Source: Incurvaria masculella (lineage: Eukaryota; Arthropoda; Insecta; Lepidoptera; Incurvariidae). Taken from it: DNA of 64,000 nucleotides. Where the stretch lies: NCBI GenBank assembly GCA_946894095.1, contig OX335645.2, positions 19,181,001-19,245,000 of the forward strand. Direction: 5' to 3'. The notes under the pieces are model-generated. The model was not told the origin of the DNA. It did no database searches and worked only from the letters and a program-made list of their open reading frames with translations. Position numbers and translations under genes: made by a program. This document shows, piece after piece, positions 1 to 13,600 of this stretch (the stretch's first letter is position 1; the number at the start of each line of letters is the position of its first letter).

Positions 1-600
1 CGCACCACTTTACCCTTCCATCCTTAATTTGAGCTTGGCTACATTAAGCTGGACAGAAAACATGGATAAAATGTATCTTTGCCACTTTAACCTTTTATTA
101 AATGTTGGACAAACCCAAGCGGTGTGCCGTTATTGATCCCATGGTCTTCGACATAATAGACCAATGAGACCAACAAGACCGACACATGCGACCAATAGCC
201 CCATTAACTACTCACAAAACCATCTTCATACTCTGTAACTTTCAGCATTTGTGAAAAGGCCTTGATATATGTGGTCAACAGAGCTCTAAACCAGCTGTGA
301 TAACACTTTTGCGTGGAAGTCGCTGATCGAATGCACCTGACCTGACTGACTTATAACAATGAGCTAATATGATTGGTCATCAATCCGCCAGCCCCCTGAT
401 ATGGTGAATTTGAATTTACATCTGTCAATGATTTACTAAAAGTGGCTGATAGTGCTATTTGATGATTAGCAAAGTTAATTGTGTCACTACTTAGTAACTC
501 CGCTAGTTTCTGATAGCGTGGACAACATTAATACTTTCGCAAGTAACTTTATCCTTTCTAAATGTTTGCAAAGTGAAAACTTTCTTCCTCCCGCGATCAG
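1..600. other. NFAT intron sequence upstream of first visible exon
   Basis: No coding exon is visible here. The first 70 bases look like a degenerate minus-strand copy of the SINE body seen elsewhere in the window (compare 4500-4560). The stretch ends in an acceptor, ccgcgatcag, directly before the exon at 601. Confidence 0.5.
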
Positions 601-783
601 GTGTTCATCGGCACGGACACGGGACGCGTGGCGCCACACATGTTCTACCAGGCGTGTCGCGTGTCCGGCAAGAACTCAACGCCGTGCCGCGAGCGCAAGG
701 AGGACGGCACCGTGCTCATCGAGATCGACCTCGACCCCGCCAAGAACTGGCAGGTCACATGCGACTGCGTCGGCATCCTTAAG
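601..783 (+). CDS. NFAT: NFAT exon, RHD C-terminal part
   Basis: The exon is 183 nt, 61 codons, phase 0 at both ends. It is bounded by the acceptor gatcag and the donor aag|gtaact. It starts [20 protein letters not shown] and ends [10 protein letters not shown], a segment conserved in the Rel-homology domain of NFAT proteins just before the IPT domain. Confidence 0.93.
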
Positions 784-3700
784 GTAACTCATTTTCTTAG
801 CTGGTCATTTCGGCACTGACATAAGCACGTATCTTATCAATAGGTAGGTTATCGTTCTGCTTTGGCATCCTGAAGGTGAAATTCTCTCAGTTGGTCATAT
901 CTGCGTGAATACAAGGACAGATTCTACCAAGATTATCTAGATCTGGCAAGTCACCTGCGTCGATATCTTAGAAGTGACTTTCTCTTAGTGGGTCAGGTCG
1001 GCAGGAACACAAGAACAAATTCTACCAAGAGTAGCTAGATCTGGCAGGTCACCTGCGGCGTCGTTGACTATGTCGATATCTTAGGAGATACTCTCTTAGT
1101 GGGTCATGTTGACACGATCAAAAGAACACATTCTACTACTGCACAGTCTACCAGGAATAGTGACTGCGTCGACGTCCTCAAGGTGACTAATTCCCTTGGT
1201 TGGCCATGTCGGCACGGACACAGGACGTGTGCCCTGTAGAGTCGAACACTCTGAAGTAGATATGAGTGTACACTGCACGACTTCTTACCTCATAAGATAC
1301 TTCTTGATGTAATATATGATAAGATACTTACGGGAACTATCATGCAGTGAAGGTAGGTACTCAGTGATGCTAAACAATATGTGTTAGCCGTTCTGTAGCC
1401 AGGAAGAACCATGAAAGGAAATTATTACTCATGTCTCCATTAAACTTGCCCTCAATCAAGAGCTCCTTAACAAACTCGACCGCCTCCTCAACTTGTGTAT
1501 CCGCTACGTATTTGGGCTTCGTAAATTTGATCACATCTCTGAATTTCGAACTCGTCTTCAATGGCTCGATATTCGTCACCGAAGGAATACTCATGTCCTT
1601 TCACTTCTCTACAGCATCCTTAATGATCCCAATGCTCCCTCGTACCTTCGAAATCGGTTTTCATATCTTTGCTCACATGGTCTCCCACTTAGATCGACCG
1701 GCTCTTCGGTACTGGCCATTCCCTCGCACACATCCTCCACGTATTCAGACTCCTTTACAGTGCACGCTGCGAGGCAGTGGAATCAGCTACCTCCCCATTT
1801 ACGAAATTCCCCCTCTATTAATGTTTTTAAAAAAGATCTTCAAGCTTATTTTCTGTCTTTATGATTTCTTGAATTTTCTCCCCCATACTACTTTAAGTTT
1901 GTTAGAATTTATTTTTATTTTTTTATTTCTTTTGCCAATATTTTTTTTTCCTTTTAATTATATTGTATTAAGTATCATCTTTTAATTGTTTATATAATAT
2001 ATATATGTAGTATTTAGTATTTATTTATTGATATCTATGTAGTTATATTTATGTACAGTTATATAAGTTATATATTTAGGTTTAAGTATAGTGTGTATTT
2101 GTTGTATATTGTGTAGGAATTATGTTTCCTCTAAAGCTATTTCTCCATAGTTACTACTCGCACTACTGCTCACGATACCCAAAGGTAGACTGGTAGAAAA
2201 TGCCTTCGTCATTAAGTTGTACCTTTTGCCCGAGTTTTTATTTTAGTGCAATAAACTTATATTCTCGTCAGCCTCAGTGGCCCAGTGGCGCGAGACTTCG
2301 GCGATCGCTCTCCGAAGTTAAGCAACGCTGGGTCCCGTCTGGTCTTGGATGGGTGACCATTAGACCGTTGAGAGAGGCTGGCCGTGGTTCGGATTCCACG
2401 TTAAGCTGTAGGTCCCCTTCCTTACTTACTAGGTGGTAGGGTTTATCCCGCCCGGGTTGGTACCATCGCATTGGATGAACGATGGTCGAAGCGGCAGTGA
2501 AAATTGTCCGTGTTTTCCATCCAGTTCAATGTAGCCGTGCAATATAAGGAAGGTCCCTGGCATGGCACCTAGTTCCCATGTGGTGTGTTGAGCTAATACC
2601 ATGACAGAACTTGTGGTATTAGCCATCCATGTCCAGTCACATAAAAAAAATTATATATAAATGAATAAATAAACTTTTTCGCTGGCTCGGCTGCTTACGA
2701 GCATGTTTTTGTCTGCTAACATTTTGTGCTAACCAGAAGAGGCATGGCTTGAGTTTTCGTTCAGTAAGAACACAACAATTTTCAGCCATGGCCAGTAGTC
2801 GTGGGCGTTCCCACTGGTCTTCGAAAACGTTTGTAACTGTTATTGTTGATGCCGATAGCCGTTTGCGGAAACTGTTGCAAAAATAAATGAAAAAAAAACT
2901 CCCTCTCCTTCTTCTTCTCCCTCCCTATTCTTCTCCTTTTTTTTTTTGGGCAACTGGACATGAATGGGTATAATGACATCTAGCACGGTTCGATCATCTT
3001 ACATTAATTCTGAATCTCGAGTGCAGTGACCTGTATTCTCAACAAAAATCAAAATCAAGAAAGAGGTTACTTTATTATTTAGTTATCGCACACAATTAAG
3101 AAGTCAGACAAATTTTTATCATCGACAAAATAATCCCTAGAAATAATAAAACACAAATAATAAATACACATAATTATCATTTATTTATATGCCTATAAGT
3201 ATTTAGAAATACTCATCGTTGGATTTTTTCTGTAAGTAAACCACAACGGCGGTTGTTAACAATGTAGCCCCTCTTCGACTATTCCCCCCCTCTTCGGCGG
3301 TAACCCCAGTTGCGAGAGTCGCCGGCTACAAGCCGCAACTCCAGTTACGAGAGTCACCTGCTCGAAGCCTCAACCGAAGTTACAGCTACTGCCGCCCGCC
3401 ATTGCGCGAGCGAGACAGTCGCGGCTGGCGGGTCGTTGCGTCTAGACGGCTCGCAACCTACGGGCTTTCGTTGGCGCGCCTGACAAGACCGCGTGCGCGA
3501 TCCAGTGCGCTACAAGACATTTGTAGCGGCCATACTGCTCGGCGTAAAATGAATACTTCGTTTTTACACTAGTAACAGTTATACGAAGCCATTTCTCATT
3601 TCTTGTCCCACGACTAATGGCCAGTGGTGAGGGGAGAGAAAACTCCGCTTTTCTGTTTTGCTCAGCCATTGCAGACTTTTATCATTGCAATCAAGAAAAC

Positions 3701-4645
3701 ACATTTGATTGTATTAGTTTAATAAGAGATACATGAAATTTGGTATTCCTTGTATGATTGTTTAGATTTTCACTGTTGTTCGACATGCTATTTTATATTG
3801 CTTGGTATTTCTTGTCAGTGGTACACAAAAATAAATAACTGGCCGAATCATGTAACTTTGCTCTCTAGTTTTCGCCTTTTTAATGACAAAAGCACTCTAA
3901 TCACTTTTCGAGCAATGAACCACACCCACTATCAGGATATTGGCCCATCACACCGGATTCCCGTAGATTAGGTACCATGCCTTTACCATTGAACTGAACC
4001 AAAAATGGGGCATGGAACCCCTTGAAACATGGGCCCCATGCGACCCCATTAGTTGTATTGACGCATCTACTGCATCCAACCCGTAAAGAGAAAGAAAATG
4101 GTGCATGAACGGGCGTAAATTGAACCTGGTATAAGAATCAAGTCCCCACACCCCTCTGCGACGAGCCACACTTAATTTGTAAAGAAACCGTTTGTAGGTC
4201 GAAGTCCGATGTGTCATGCTAACTCTGATGCCGTTTGTACGTAACTATTGAGCGGCTCGTAGCCTAGTGGCGCGGGGACTGGCCTAGCGTACCAGAGACC
4301 TGGGTTCAATACCGACATGCACCACTGTCTTTCTCTTTCCGAGTTCGATAAGTGCATTTCGTTACGAATGCGAGCTGCTCCATGGTTCGGAATCCATGTA
4401 AAACTGTAGGTCCCCTTCCCCTACTAGGTGGTAGGGTTTATGCCCGCCCGGGTTGGTACCATCGCATTGGATGAAAAGATGGTCAAAGCGGCAATGAAAA
4501 ATTGTCCGTGTTTTCCATCCAGTTCAATGTAGCCGTGCTCATAAAGGGAAGGTCCTGGCATGGCACCAAATTCCTTCGGGAATGAGGTGTATTGGGCTAA
4601 TATCATAACGGTACTTGTGTGATATTAGCCATCCATGTCAGGTCG

Positions 4646-4679
<34 letters not shown>

Positions 4680-7600
4680 TAGATATTTGATTAATGTGTA
4701 ATTAGTCATTCAAAATCATTATGTTAGGCATATCTGATTACAAACTCATATTTTTACTGAAATAGCACAAATGCGTCAAAAGTCTGAGCAAATAGCACCG
4801 TATTATTATCACAATGACTTTGAGAAAGATGACTTTTGGTTGTAGAATTCATTTTAATTCTTTATAATCAGTAACATATTTACTTATATTTAGAGTCTGT
4901 TGAGTGGAGTCGAGCGCTGTATATAATTTAACGAAGTAGGTATGTAATCTGACATGAGCAGTGATTAACGACATCGCATTGCCGAGATACGCGGGCTATC
5001 GGGGGTCGTCTGCGCGAGCGTGCTCGTCAAGTGACCAGTGTTGTCGTAGGCTGGCGGAGATGGCAGCGGTCCCGTTTTGAACTAATATGACGATAATGGG
5101 TCTGCATCTTGAAGCCAATTGGTTGAGGATTGGCCTTGAATTGATCTTCCTCTTTAGCCGTTGGTGACACAATAACCTATGTAAATTGTCTGCACGTCTA
5201 TCTATGATTTATTATTATTCATATGCGTGTACATTATAAATGTTTTTTTGTTATAATTTATAATTAGAAGTGTCCGTATTTTTGTAATTTTAGCAATCGA
5301 TCCGAGCAAATAATAAATAAACATCATCATATGAGGCATTTCTGACTCCTGAGGATAATATTCGGTGGCGGTGTTGACAAATGTTTACCTCATAAGGATG
5401 TTTTCAGACACGCAGATTGAATGAAGTAGTACACATGTTTTTATTCAAATAGTTTCAAAAACTCAATATTTTTATTTATTTATTTTATATTAGACAGGCA
5501 GCCTAGGCTGATGTGTCTAAATCGAGTACATAGTTCATTGATACATTAACATTTTTTTTTTCACTTAATCGGTTTCAGTTCACTTAGTTACTTAATTTAA
5601 AAATGTATTTATTTAAATAAGCGTATTTCAATTGAAAAAGTTACGAGTCATACTAAATGTGCATTTTTGTGTTTTATTCAGGCATCATGCGTGGCAGGCA
5701 TGATGGGCATTTAATATGGTAGGGTTCGACTCCCTGAATTGATACATTGTAATATGTAAAATGAAGCTTATTTAATCTTCGAGAACTTCCCCCAGCTTCA
5801 CAATTTGATGAATAAAATATCTGTTTTTTTTATTACTATTACTTTTACTTGGACATATTAGTTTCAAGCAGCAGTCTTTAGGCGCACTGCCAGCGAAATG
5901 ATTGCTTGCTAGATTGATGGGATAGCTTATATTAAAGAAACTTCACTTCACTGTCAATTCTACAAGTCTGTACTCTTCCTTTTCGCCATCCTGGACACTT
6001 GTTCATTGCCCCCGCCCTCCCCCCTGCCAGCAGCGTCGTCCTATGGCCGCTCGCAATCTAACCATGATAGTGTAAGTTCAAATAGATTTTATGAATTCGT
6101 TTGCATGAAAAAAAATCCCAAACTTACGGCGGCAGTGACTGCTGTTAAACCTGCATACCGCTCTTACATTACATGCTTAACATAACTTCAAATAAATCTT
6201 TGTGCCAGCTGACTGTCAGCCGCTGAAATGGTGCCAGCTGAAGGGATAACATAACTTCAAATTTATCTTACAACGTTGAATTGAACAAGTTGGACTTAGT
6301 GATTTCTTCCAGTCAACCTTTTTCTAGGTCTCAGTTATACGAAAGCTGAGAAAAATAAATGAGAACGTTGAGGCGTTTGTGTTCAGGAGCGCAACGTGGA
6401 CGTGGAGCACCGTTTCGGCGAGTCGGCGGCGGGCGCGGGCGGGGCGGGCGGCGCGGCCGGCGGGCTCGCCTCGCGCGGCAAGAAGAAGTCCACGCGCTGC
6501 CGGATGGTGTTCCGCACGCAGATCCTCAACCCGGACGGCAACAGCGAAACACTCCAGGCCTGCTCCACGCAGATCATATGCAGTGAGTCTTTATTGACTT
6601 CCTTGCTAGTAAAAAAACATCTCAAACATTTGATGATCATCTGATGAAGAAATATGAACGACAATGCACCAACGCTTGCAAGATTTACGCGGGAGTTCCA
6701 TGCGAAATTTGCAACCTCTGAAACTATCTCCGTCTAGAGGATGGTTATCTAACACTGAAGATTAGACACGTTTCACAACCATCTCGCAAAATTTGTCCGT
6801 TATATGGTCCGATATGAGTGTTCTGTCTAAAACACACTAAAAAGTTGGATTCTTGTGTTGTAGAGACACAAAAATCCAACCTACATGCATAGGTTTCTTT
6901 AAGGTGAGCTTAAAAAGGTTTATGTAAAGCTGGCCAGGCATTCCACCGCGATTTCCACGCAGTGCACTTCGAATCCATGGTTTCCGATATAGGAGAACCG
7001 CAGGCCTTACGGCTAAGCAGGCCATTAGTAGCCCGGTGTCTGGTCGGTGACGTCCTGTGTGACCGCAGCGCAACCCCCGGGCGTGCCGGAGATCTGCCGC
7101 AAGTCGCTGGTGTCGTGCCCGGCCAGCGGCGGCCTCGAGCTGTACCTGCTGGGGAAGAACTTCCTCAAGGATACGCGCGTGGTGCTACAGCAGTCGCAGG
7201 AGGGCCGCACGCTCTGGGAGGAGCATGTCACGCCCGACAAGGACTTCCTGCAGCAGGTATGGGTTTCTTCAGATGTTCCCATCCCAATTTACGTTTTTTG
7301 GTCTCAAGCAGTTGATATCAGTCTGTTGATGATGGTTAGTGAACATGTTTTTGCATTTAATTAAAAGTAAAAAGTAATGGTACGTGGGTGAGGTGTAGCA
7401 AAATTTTAACAAATTTCCCTTCCAAGAGTTACTAATAAATTAACAATTTTATGCACGTCAATACGTCGCTTTGAATTCTTAACTCCCTCGCTGTAATTCG
7501 TGAACTGTTTCACTTTCAAGAACTTCCATTTGTATTACTTGTGAAGAACAAGTCTCTCAGTTGCTGGTATCACGCTTGCATATCAAGCAAGCTCTTGCAT

Positions 7601-10600
7601 CTGCATCTGCAGCTGAGGCAGTGTTTATTAGATGCTGCCTAGAAACAACTCCATCGAGATGCTTTCAGGAGATTCCCGAAAAACCAGTTTTATGGTAGAA
7701 TAGTTTCGGTTTTATAAATGCTGCCAGTGGTGTGTAGACATACTGATAGCGCCATCTGTGGACCGCCAGTCCATCAACAGTAATCACTCAATATGTTGAG
7801 AAACAATGTGAAGCAAATTGTATGATCACGTAGAGTCAGTGAATTGTTGATGGGGCAGACGCACCTGGTGTGCTGCGTGCCGCCGTACGCCCGCAGCGAT
7901 GTGTCCGAGCCGGTGCCCGTGCAGCTGTACGTGTACTCGGGCGGAAAGGCCTCCGAGAGCCACTCCTTCTACTACACGCCGCTCGCGCTAGAGACGGGCC
8001 CGCGGCACACCACCACGCACGCCGCGCACATTGGTACGTACCCCACCACTCCCACCCTCCGCAACCGCCGCACGACACTCACTTCGCCCTGCCCTTAGGG
8101 TGTTTCGAAATGCGTGAGTATTTCGATGAATGCTAAATGACGCTATCTTAAAATGTAAAAATATTTGTATCACTTTTTGCACTAACTTAACTTTACATGT
8201 TTACATCTCCGGAATCCTGACATTTGGACTTAATTTGTGTAATGTGATATTATTGCCAAAACATTGCCCAATATACCAAATGCACGGTCAAAATATCTGA
8301 AAAAGGGAATGTGAATTCAATCTAACTATTCTGACTATACCGATGGTAATAATCCATACAATGCACTGGACATAAACACCCCGCCATTTTTTCAATTTTT
8401 CCAGAATGGTTTGTAAGTCGAGCTTGCGATTGCTTGATCGTGCCATATTAAATTACCTTTTCTTTAGTTTTGGTGCTCATGTTTGAAATATTTATATTTT
8501 TTAAATTGCTTTAAATGTAGATGTTGCTGAAACTCAAATTAATGAGATAACGTTAATGTCATATCCATTAAATACATCAAATTATTTATAGTTTTTACTA
8601 TCGAGGTGCCATTCTCTCTTCTCTCTAGCTTTGCATATCAGTTATTGGAATGAAGATATCTTGATAATTCTGGGAGTTATACATTTTAAATCTGTGCCAA
8701 TATATAATATAGGTCATATGTACAATGGTTGTGTTTGTATTGTTGGGTAGTGTTTTAACAATAATTTTAGAATTTAAAGAATAATCTATATGTGAAAAAT
8801 CCGGAGATCTAAGTTTGTTAAATTAAGTCGATTAATAAAGCTATGATACCTATATTAACTTTGAGATGATGGCGCCATCTAGCCTCCATTGAAGAACTAG
8901 AGAGCATTTTGAATCACCTTAACGCATGAGCCAGGAACCATAATGAAGGTTCTTTATCCAATCATGCTGCATTCGGTTCATTGTGGCCTGTAGGGATGCC
9001 GCTAGGTTCTATCTAGAAATATATGACTTGAAAAATATAAGTGCGGCAATATTCCTTGTTAGTGCAATCATGTTACAATTCAAATTGTTTGAAAAATTAA
9101 ATTTTTATTGGTTGGTTCCTTACTCATGCTACCGCTGTTTGCTGTTCTATAGTTCATACACATGTCACATTGATGTCCGCTGACATGCAGAATGTTAGCA
9201 GGCAGAACATAGAACGCACAACAAAGTTTGAAACTTTAAACTTTTTTGATGTAACACTCGAATTGTTTTAACCATATGTTAGCGGGCCATATGATTGGAT
9301 TGAATATATGACGTATGTGTGTTCTATGAACCTTAATTTGACTCTCTATGCACGCAGCTAATTCATGTGGTATCTAGATCATTCTTACCTGGGATATGCT
9401 AAAAAGCAAACTAACCATAAGTGATAACTATGTTTGTAATGTTTGAGGAAATTATTCAATGTTTATATTTATGCATGTTTTTGTTGCTGTTGTGCTTAGG
9501 TCCAGACATTTTAATGTTCATAACATTGCTGTTTTCCAAGATTTGAAGTTGAACTGCAAGATCGACATCACAAGTACTTATTGTAATCTGCAAGCGAAAC
9601 ATTGGCCTAGTTCGAGTCGAATTTGCATAAAATTAAGGTTCCAAGAAAATACACCTGTGAAATATGTAATAGGTGAATAGTGGTAATCAAACTTTGAACA
9701 AATTAAACAGGAAGTTTATGTGTGGGCTAAGCTAAATTAAATAATACTGTTGTGTAAATAAAAAAATAAAATAAAAAAATAAACATCATATCGGACAGCA
9801 GATAGCTCAAGCGGGGGAAACAAAACAAAATCGATGAAGTAACAGCGAGTGCCCTACAACAGCTTGTCTTTTTTTAATTGAGAATGCACTTTCTAGGCGG
9901 TGCCATGCACACACTTATGTTTTTTATTTTATCAACAATTTCCTAGCAAAAAGAGTTAATGAATCGGCCAGTATACGCATCGGTGTGTGGTGTGGTGTAG
10001 GAGGTAGGTATCGAGAACATTAAGTATTAAAGTGGTTGAAATTTCAATTAGATTGGTGAGGAGAGTGGATCGGAACCCTTCCTATTCCCTGGGTCCCAGG
10101 AGCTTTCCCCTTCATGCGTCCTGTCCACTCGGCGGCGTCACTCGACATATTTAATCGCTTTATTTCAGCAGAGTGGCGATTGTCTTGGCGAGTACAAATG
10201 CGTTTCTTTTATGTTGTTCAGTGTTTTTCATTGAACTCATTTTGTGGATATTGTATTTTCTGAAATAATAAGGTGCCCAAAAGCTCGTTTCGCCCAGATA
10301 CAGCGGCGTCGAAGGTGTTCCACGCACCGTACAGTAGTCACTAGGTGAATCACCGGACCGAGTACCATAATAACAGAAAATAAATCTGCAATATTTTTCA
10401 ATATGATTACAATACTTTTAATGTAGATATTGCAGTTCATTCATTTCTATAATACTAATCAAATGATCATGAGCTTCAAACTTACCATATCATTCTATTT
10501 TATCTAAAATGTGCGAAAACGTTATTTCAAAGGGACCTTCATAAGGTCCAAAAAGCACAAGGTCCAAAACGCAGAACATCCAAAAGTATGTGTATTATAA

Positions 10601-13600
10601 GAGGCACAAACCTAACCTAACTGAACATTTCTGTTTTAATAAGAGTTATGCAGGCTGGGATTTGGAATTTGTGCTTTTAGGACTTTATGATGCGTCCCCA
10701 TTTTAAACCCTTAGCTTATCTTCATAATTTATTTTGTGCACACATTCAATCAAATTAGAATACCTTACTTAACGGGCGGTGAAAACATGATCCTGAGTCT
10801 AATCCTACTTAGTTAAGTAAATGGTACAATTTGATAAAAAAAAATTAAGAAATAAATTTATTCAATGACTTCAATGTTGCACCGCTTTAAAATGGCCGGG
10901 ATGGCTGTTACCTACCCCTGCCCAGCGCCAGCAGCTGAGCAGAAATCAAATCCAATATAGTTTTGGTTCTGCGTAGCCATTTGCGAGTGGAGGGGACCGT
11001 CCAACATCCATCCCGACAATTCTTACTACAAATTCGTGCAATATTGAATAATCATGAGATTAGTAACATAGCATTATTCAACTTTTATAGTTAGATTTTA
11101 GTGTGCTACACAAATCTTTCTAATGGGTGATTTATACATGCAAATTACCTTTAAGTCTGCCTTCAAAAAATTATAGCAAAAGCTTATGTAACCAGTGGCT
11201 GCCACTAATATGCCCATTTACGCACCAGTGCGGCCATTTTGTTTTGTTCTCAATTCTCACATCACTGTTACAAAAAGATTTACGTAGGCTGTTTTATTTG
11301 CATTTGCATTGAATAATGCGTCAAAATGTGTAAAAGTGCTAAAACACGCAATCTGTATTTGTTTCCTGAGGTGACACAACTATTCTTTAACTCTGGTAAA
11401 AACAAATTTAATCTGCAATCACAATACTGAAAGGAAGTCTGAATATTATCTGTGTTAAAGAATATTATCTGTGTTAAAGAATATTGCATGCTTCTACCAC
11501 TATGCTTTTAGCCATCAAGTAAGCAAAACTGTTATACATTCCTGGTGTCATTGGTGTGGGTGTTGTTTGTGCACGCTGTTAGCTTGTAAGGCCTAGTGCG
11601 TTCAAGTCGAGAGACGTGACTGATGCGAACTCGTTGCCTCTTCCCGTCTGTTCAAGCTAGGTCTGTCTAGGTAGGGGGAGGCGCCCCCTGCCGGCGAAGC
11701 CGCCGGTCGCCCCGCCGCCGCGCCACGCTCGCCTCGCGGCACGGTACTGCCACACGCACGCACGCAACACCCCACAAGCCACACACCACATACACTCACC
11801 GCACACCACACACCAAACTCACTCGTAACACAACTAAACAAACGCTAGCGTTTTAATATCAATCGAGGAAGATGAAAGCTTCAGACGGATCTATTTGATC
11901 GGTTCTACCATCATGAGATAATGATAAACTCCACCTATGATAGATTCGTGACTTATTAAGATGAGATAATTTAGGTACCGATATTATCAAGTTCACTTTT
12001 ATGTTAGCATTTTTAGGATTCCGTACCCAAAGGGTGCCAAAAGAACCCTATAACTATGCCTCCGCTGTCCGTCAATCCGTCCGTCTGTCACAGGGCTGTA
12101 TCTCATGAACCGTAATAGGTAAGCAGCTGAAATTATCACAGAGTGTGTATTTGTTTTGCCGCTATAACAACAAATAGGTAAAATGAAATAGTAATAAACA
12201 TTAAAGGGCCCACATACAAAAAACGCGAATTTTTTGTGTTAAATCTTATACGATGGTACGGAACCTTTCGTGTGCGAGTTCGACTCGCACTTGCCCAGTC
12301 TTTCTGAAAAAAATTGCTTTATTTTAAACAAAAATCGCTTGAATGCTTGCTTAAGGTGGCCCAACCCGGCGGGCTTAACTCATTTGCGGGCACGGTACAA
12401 AGCCGTGCTGTTGCGCTCTGGGACCTTCTCTGTTTCTAAGAATAAGACATGTTCCGTGACGAGGAAGATGCAACCTGTCCACAAAAAAGACAATGTGCAT
12501 AGTGTATGATTTGGTAAGATTTACGAAAATTTTAATTTCAAAACGACTTATAGCTAAAAGTAAACCACGACCGCTGTAGTCAAAAATCTAACAAAAACCA
12601 AATAGATTATAAATCTTGATTAAAAAGGCTATGTCTGATGACTAATCTTTTTAAGATGTTCTTACTTTATCATTGCGTAATCCACCTCCAAAGTTATTGT
12701 ATAAAACGCGCGAAAAATTCGAACTTTCGGACGTTATAACTTGGAAACCAAACACAATTTTAGAATGCCAATGGTCATCAGACATCTAGTTCGATCAAAT
12801 AAAGCTATTTTAAGCAAATTTTTGGATCTCTGACAAGAAATATGGGCGTGATCTTCTTTCCCCTTTTGTATGGGGAGATAAACTACTCCACTTCAAACAT
12901 TAATAAAACTTTACTGATTACGAAATAATGTGTTTTATTTACATAATTGCATAGTACATACTAGCGTTCATAAGATTTCTACTGTTTCAACAGTGGAAAC
13001 ACACTATTTGCAACAAAACAAACAACAATTCAAGACTGCATATTATCGAAATAATTGTAGTGTGGCGTATTGAGAAGGATTATGCCAAAAAACCTTGGCG
13101 GTGAAATGGTTAAAGAGGCTTCTCTATGTTTGTTGTTTTTGTTACCTTTGTCCATTTTGAAAGTTATTGAAGCCCACTCAACCCATGATGAGTACCTCCA
13201 CAAATTAAATAATTTTTCGTTAAAAAATTCTTAGAGGCCTGTTTAGGTTTGGGAAAAAAACAATAAGCTTTAATTTTTTTCCCCACTTGAGTTTTCATGC
13301 TGATCAGTTTTCTGTATTTTAGTAGTTGTCGTGGTTCTACACTCTTGTTCATGATGGCGCAATACAACCATACTGAATAATTTAGTATGCATAGAGTTGA
13401 TCTTGTGCATACGTGAACTATATTATTTGGTTTACTGTAGGGTAGGTATTGGAGCATAAACATTGGCAAAAATTTGCATTATGTAAGGTTCTGAAATTTG
13501 CCTATCAAAGATTAATAAATAAAATTATGGCAATGATTTTGAAAAATCATATTTTATATGTTTCGTATATAAGTTTTTTTTGTCTACTAAATACTTGACG

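Noticed and set aside
3442..3669. 75-codon minus-strand frame beginning [10 protein letters not shown]
   Set aside because: It is short, unrecognised and has no exon partners. It lies in a GC-richer intron block where stops are rarer by chance.
5700..5745. tRNA-like B-box motifs at 5718, 26321 and 43037
   Set aside because: No acceptor stem or full cloverleaf could be drawn around them; they look like worn SINE heads or chance.
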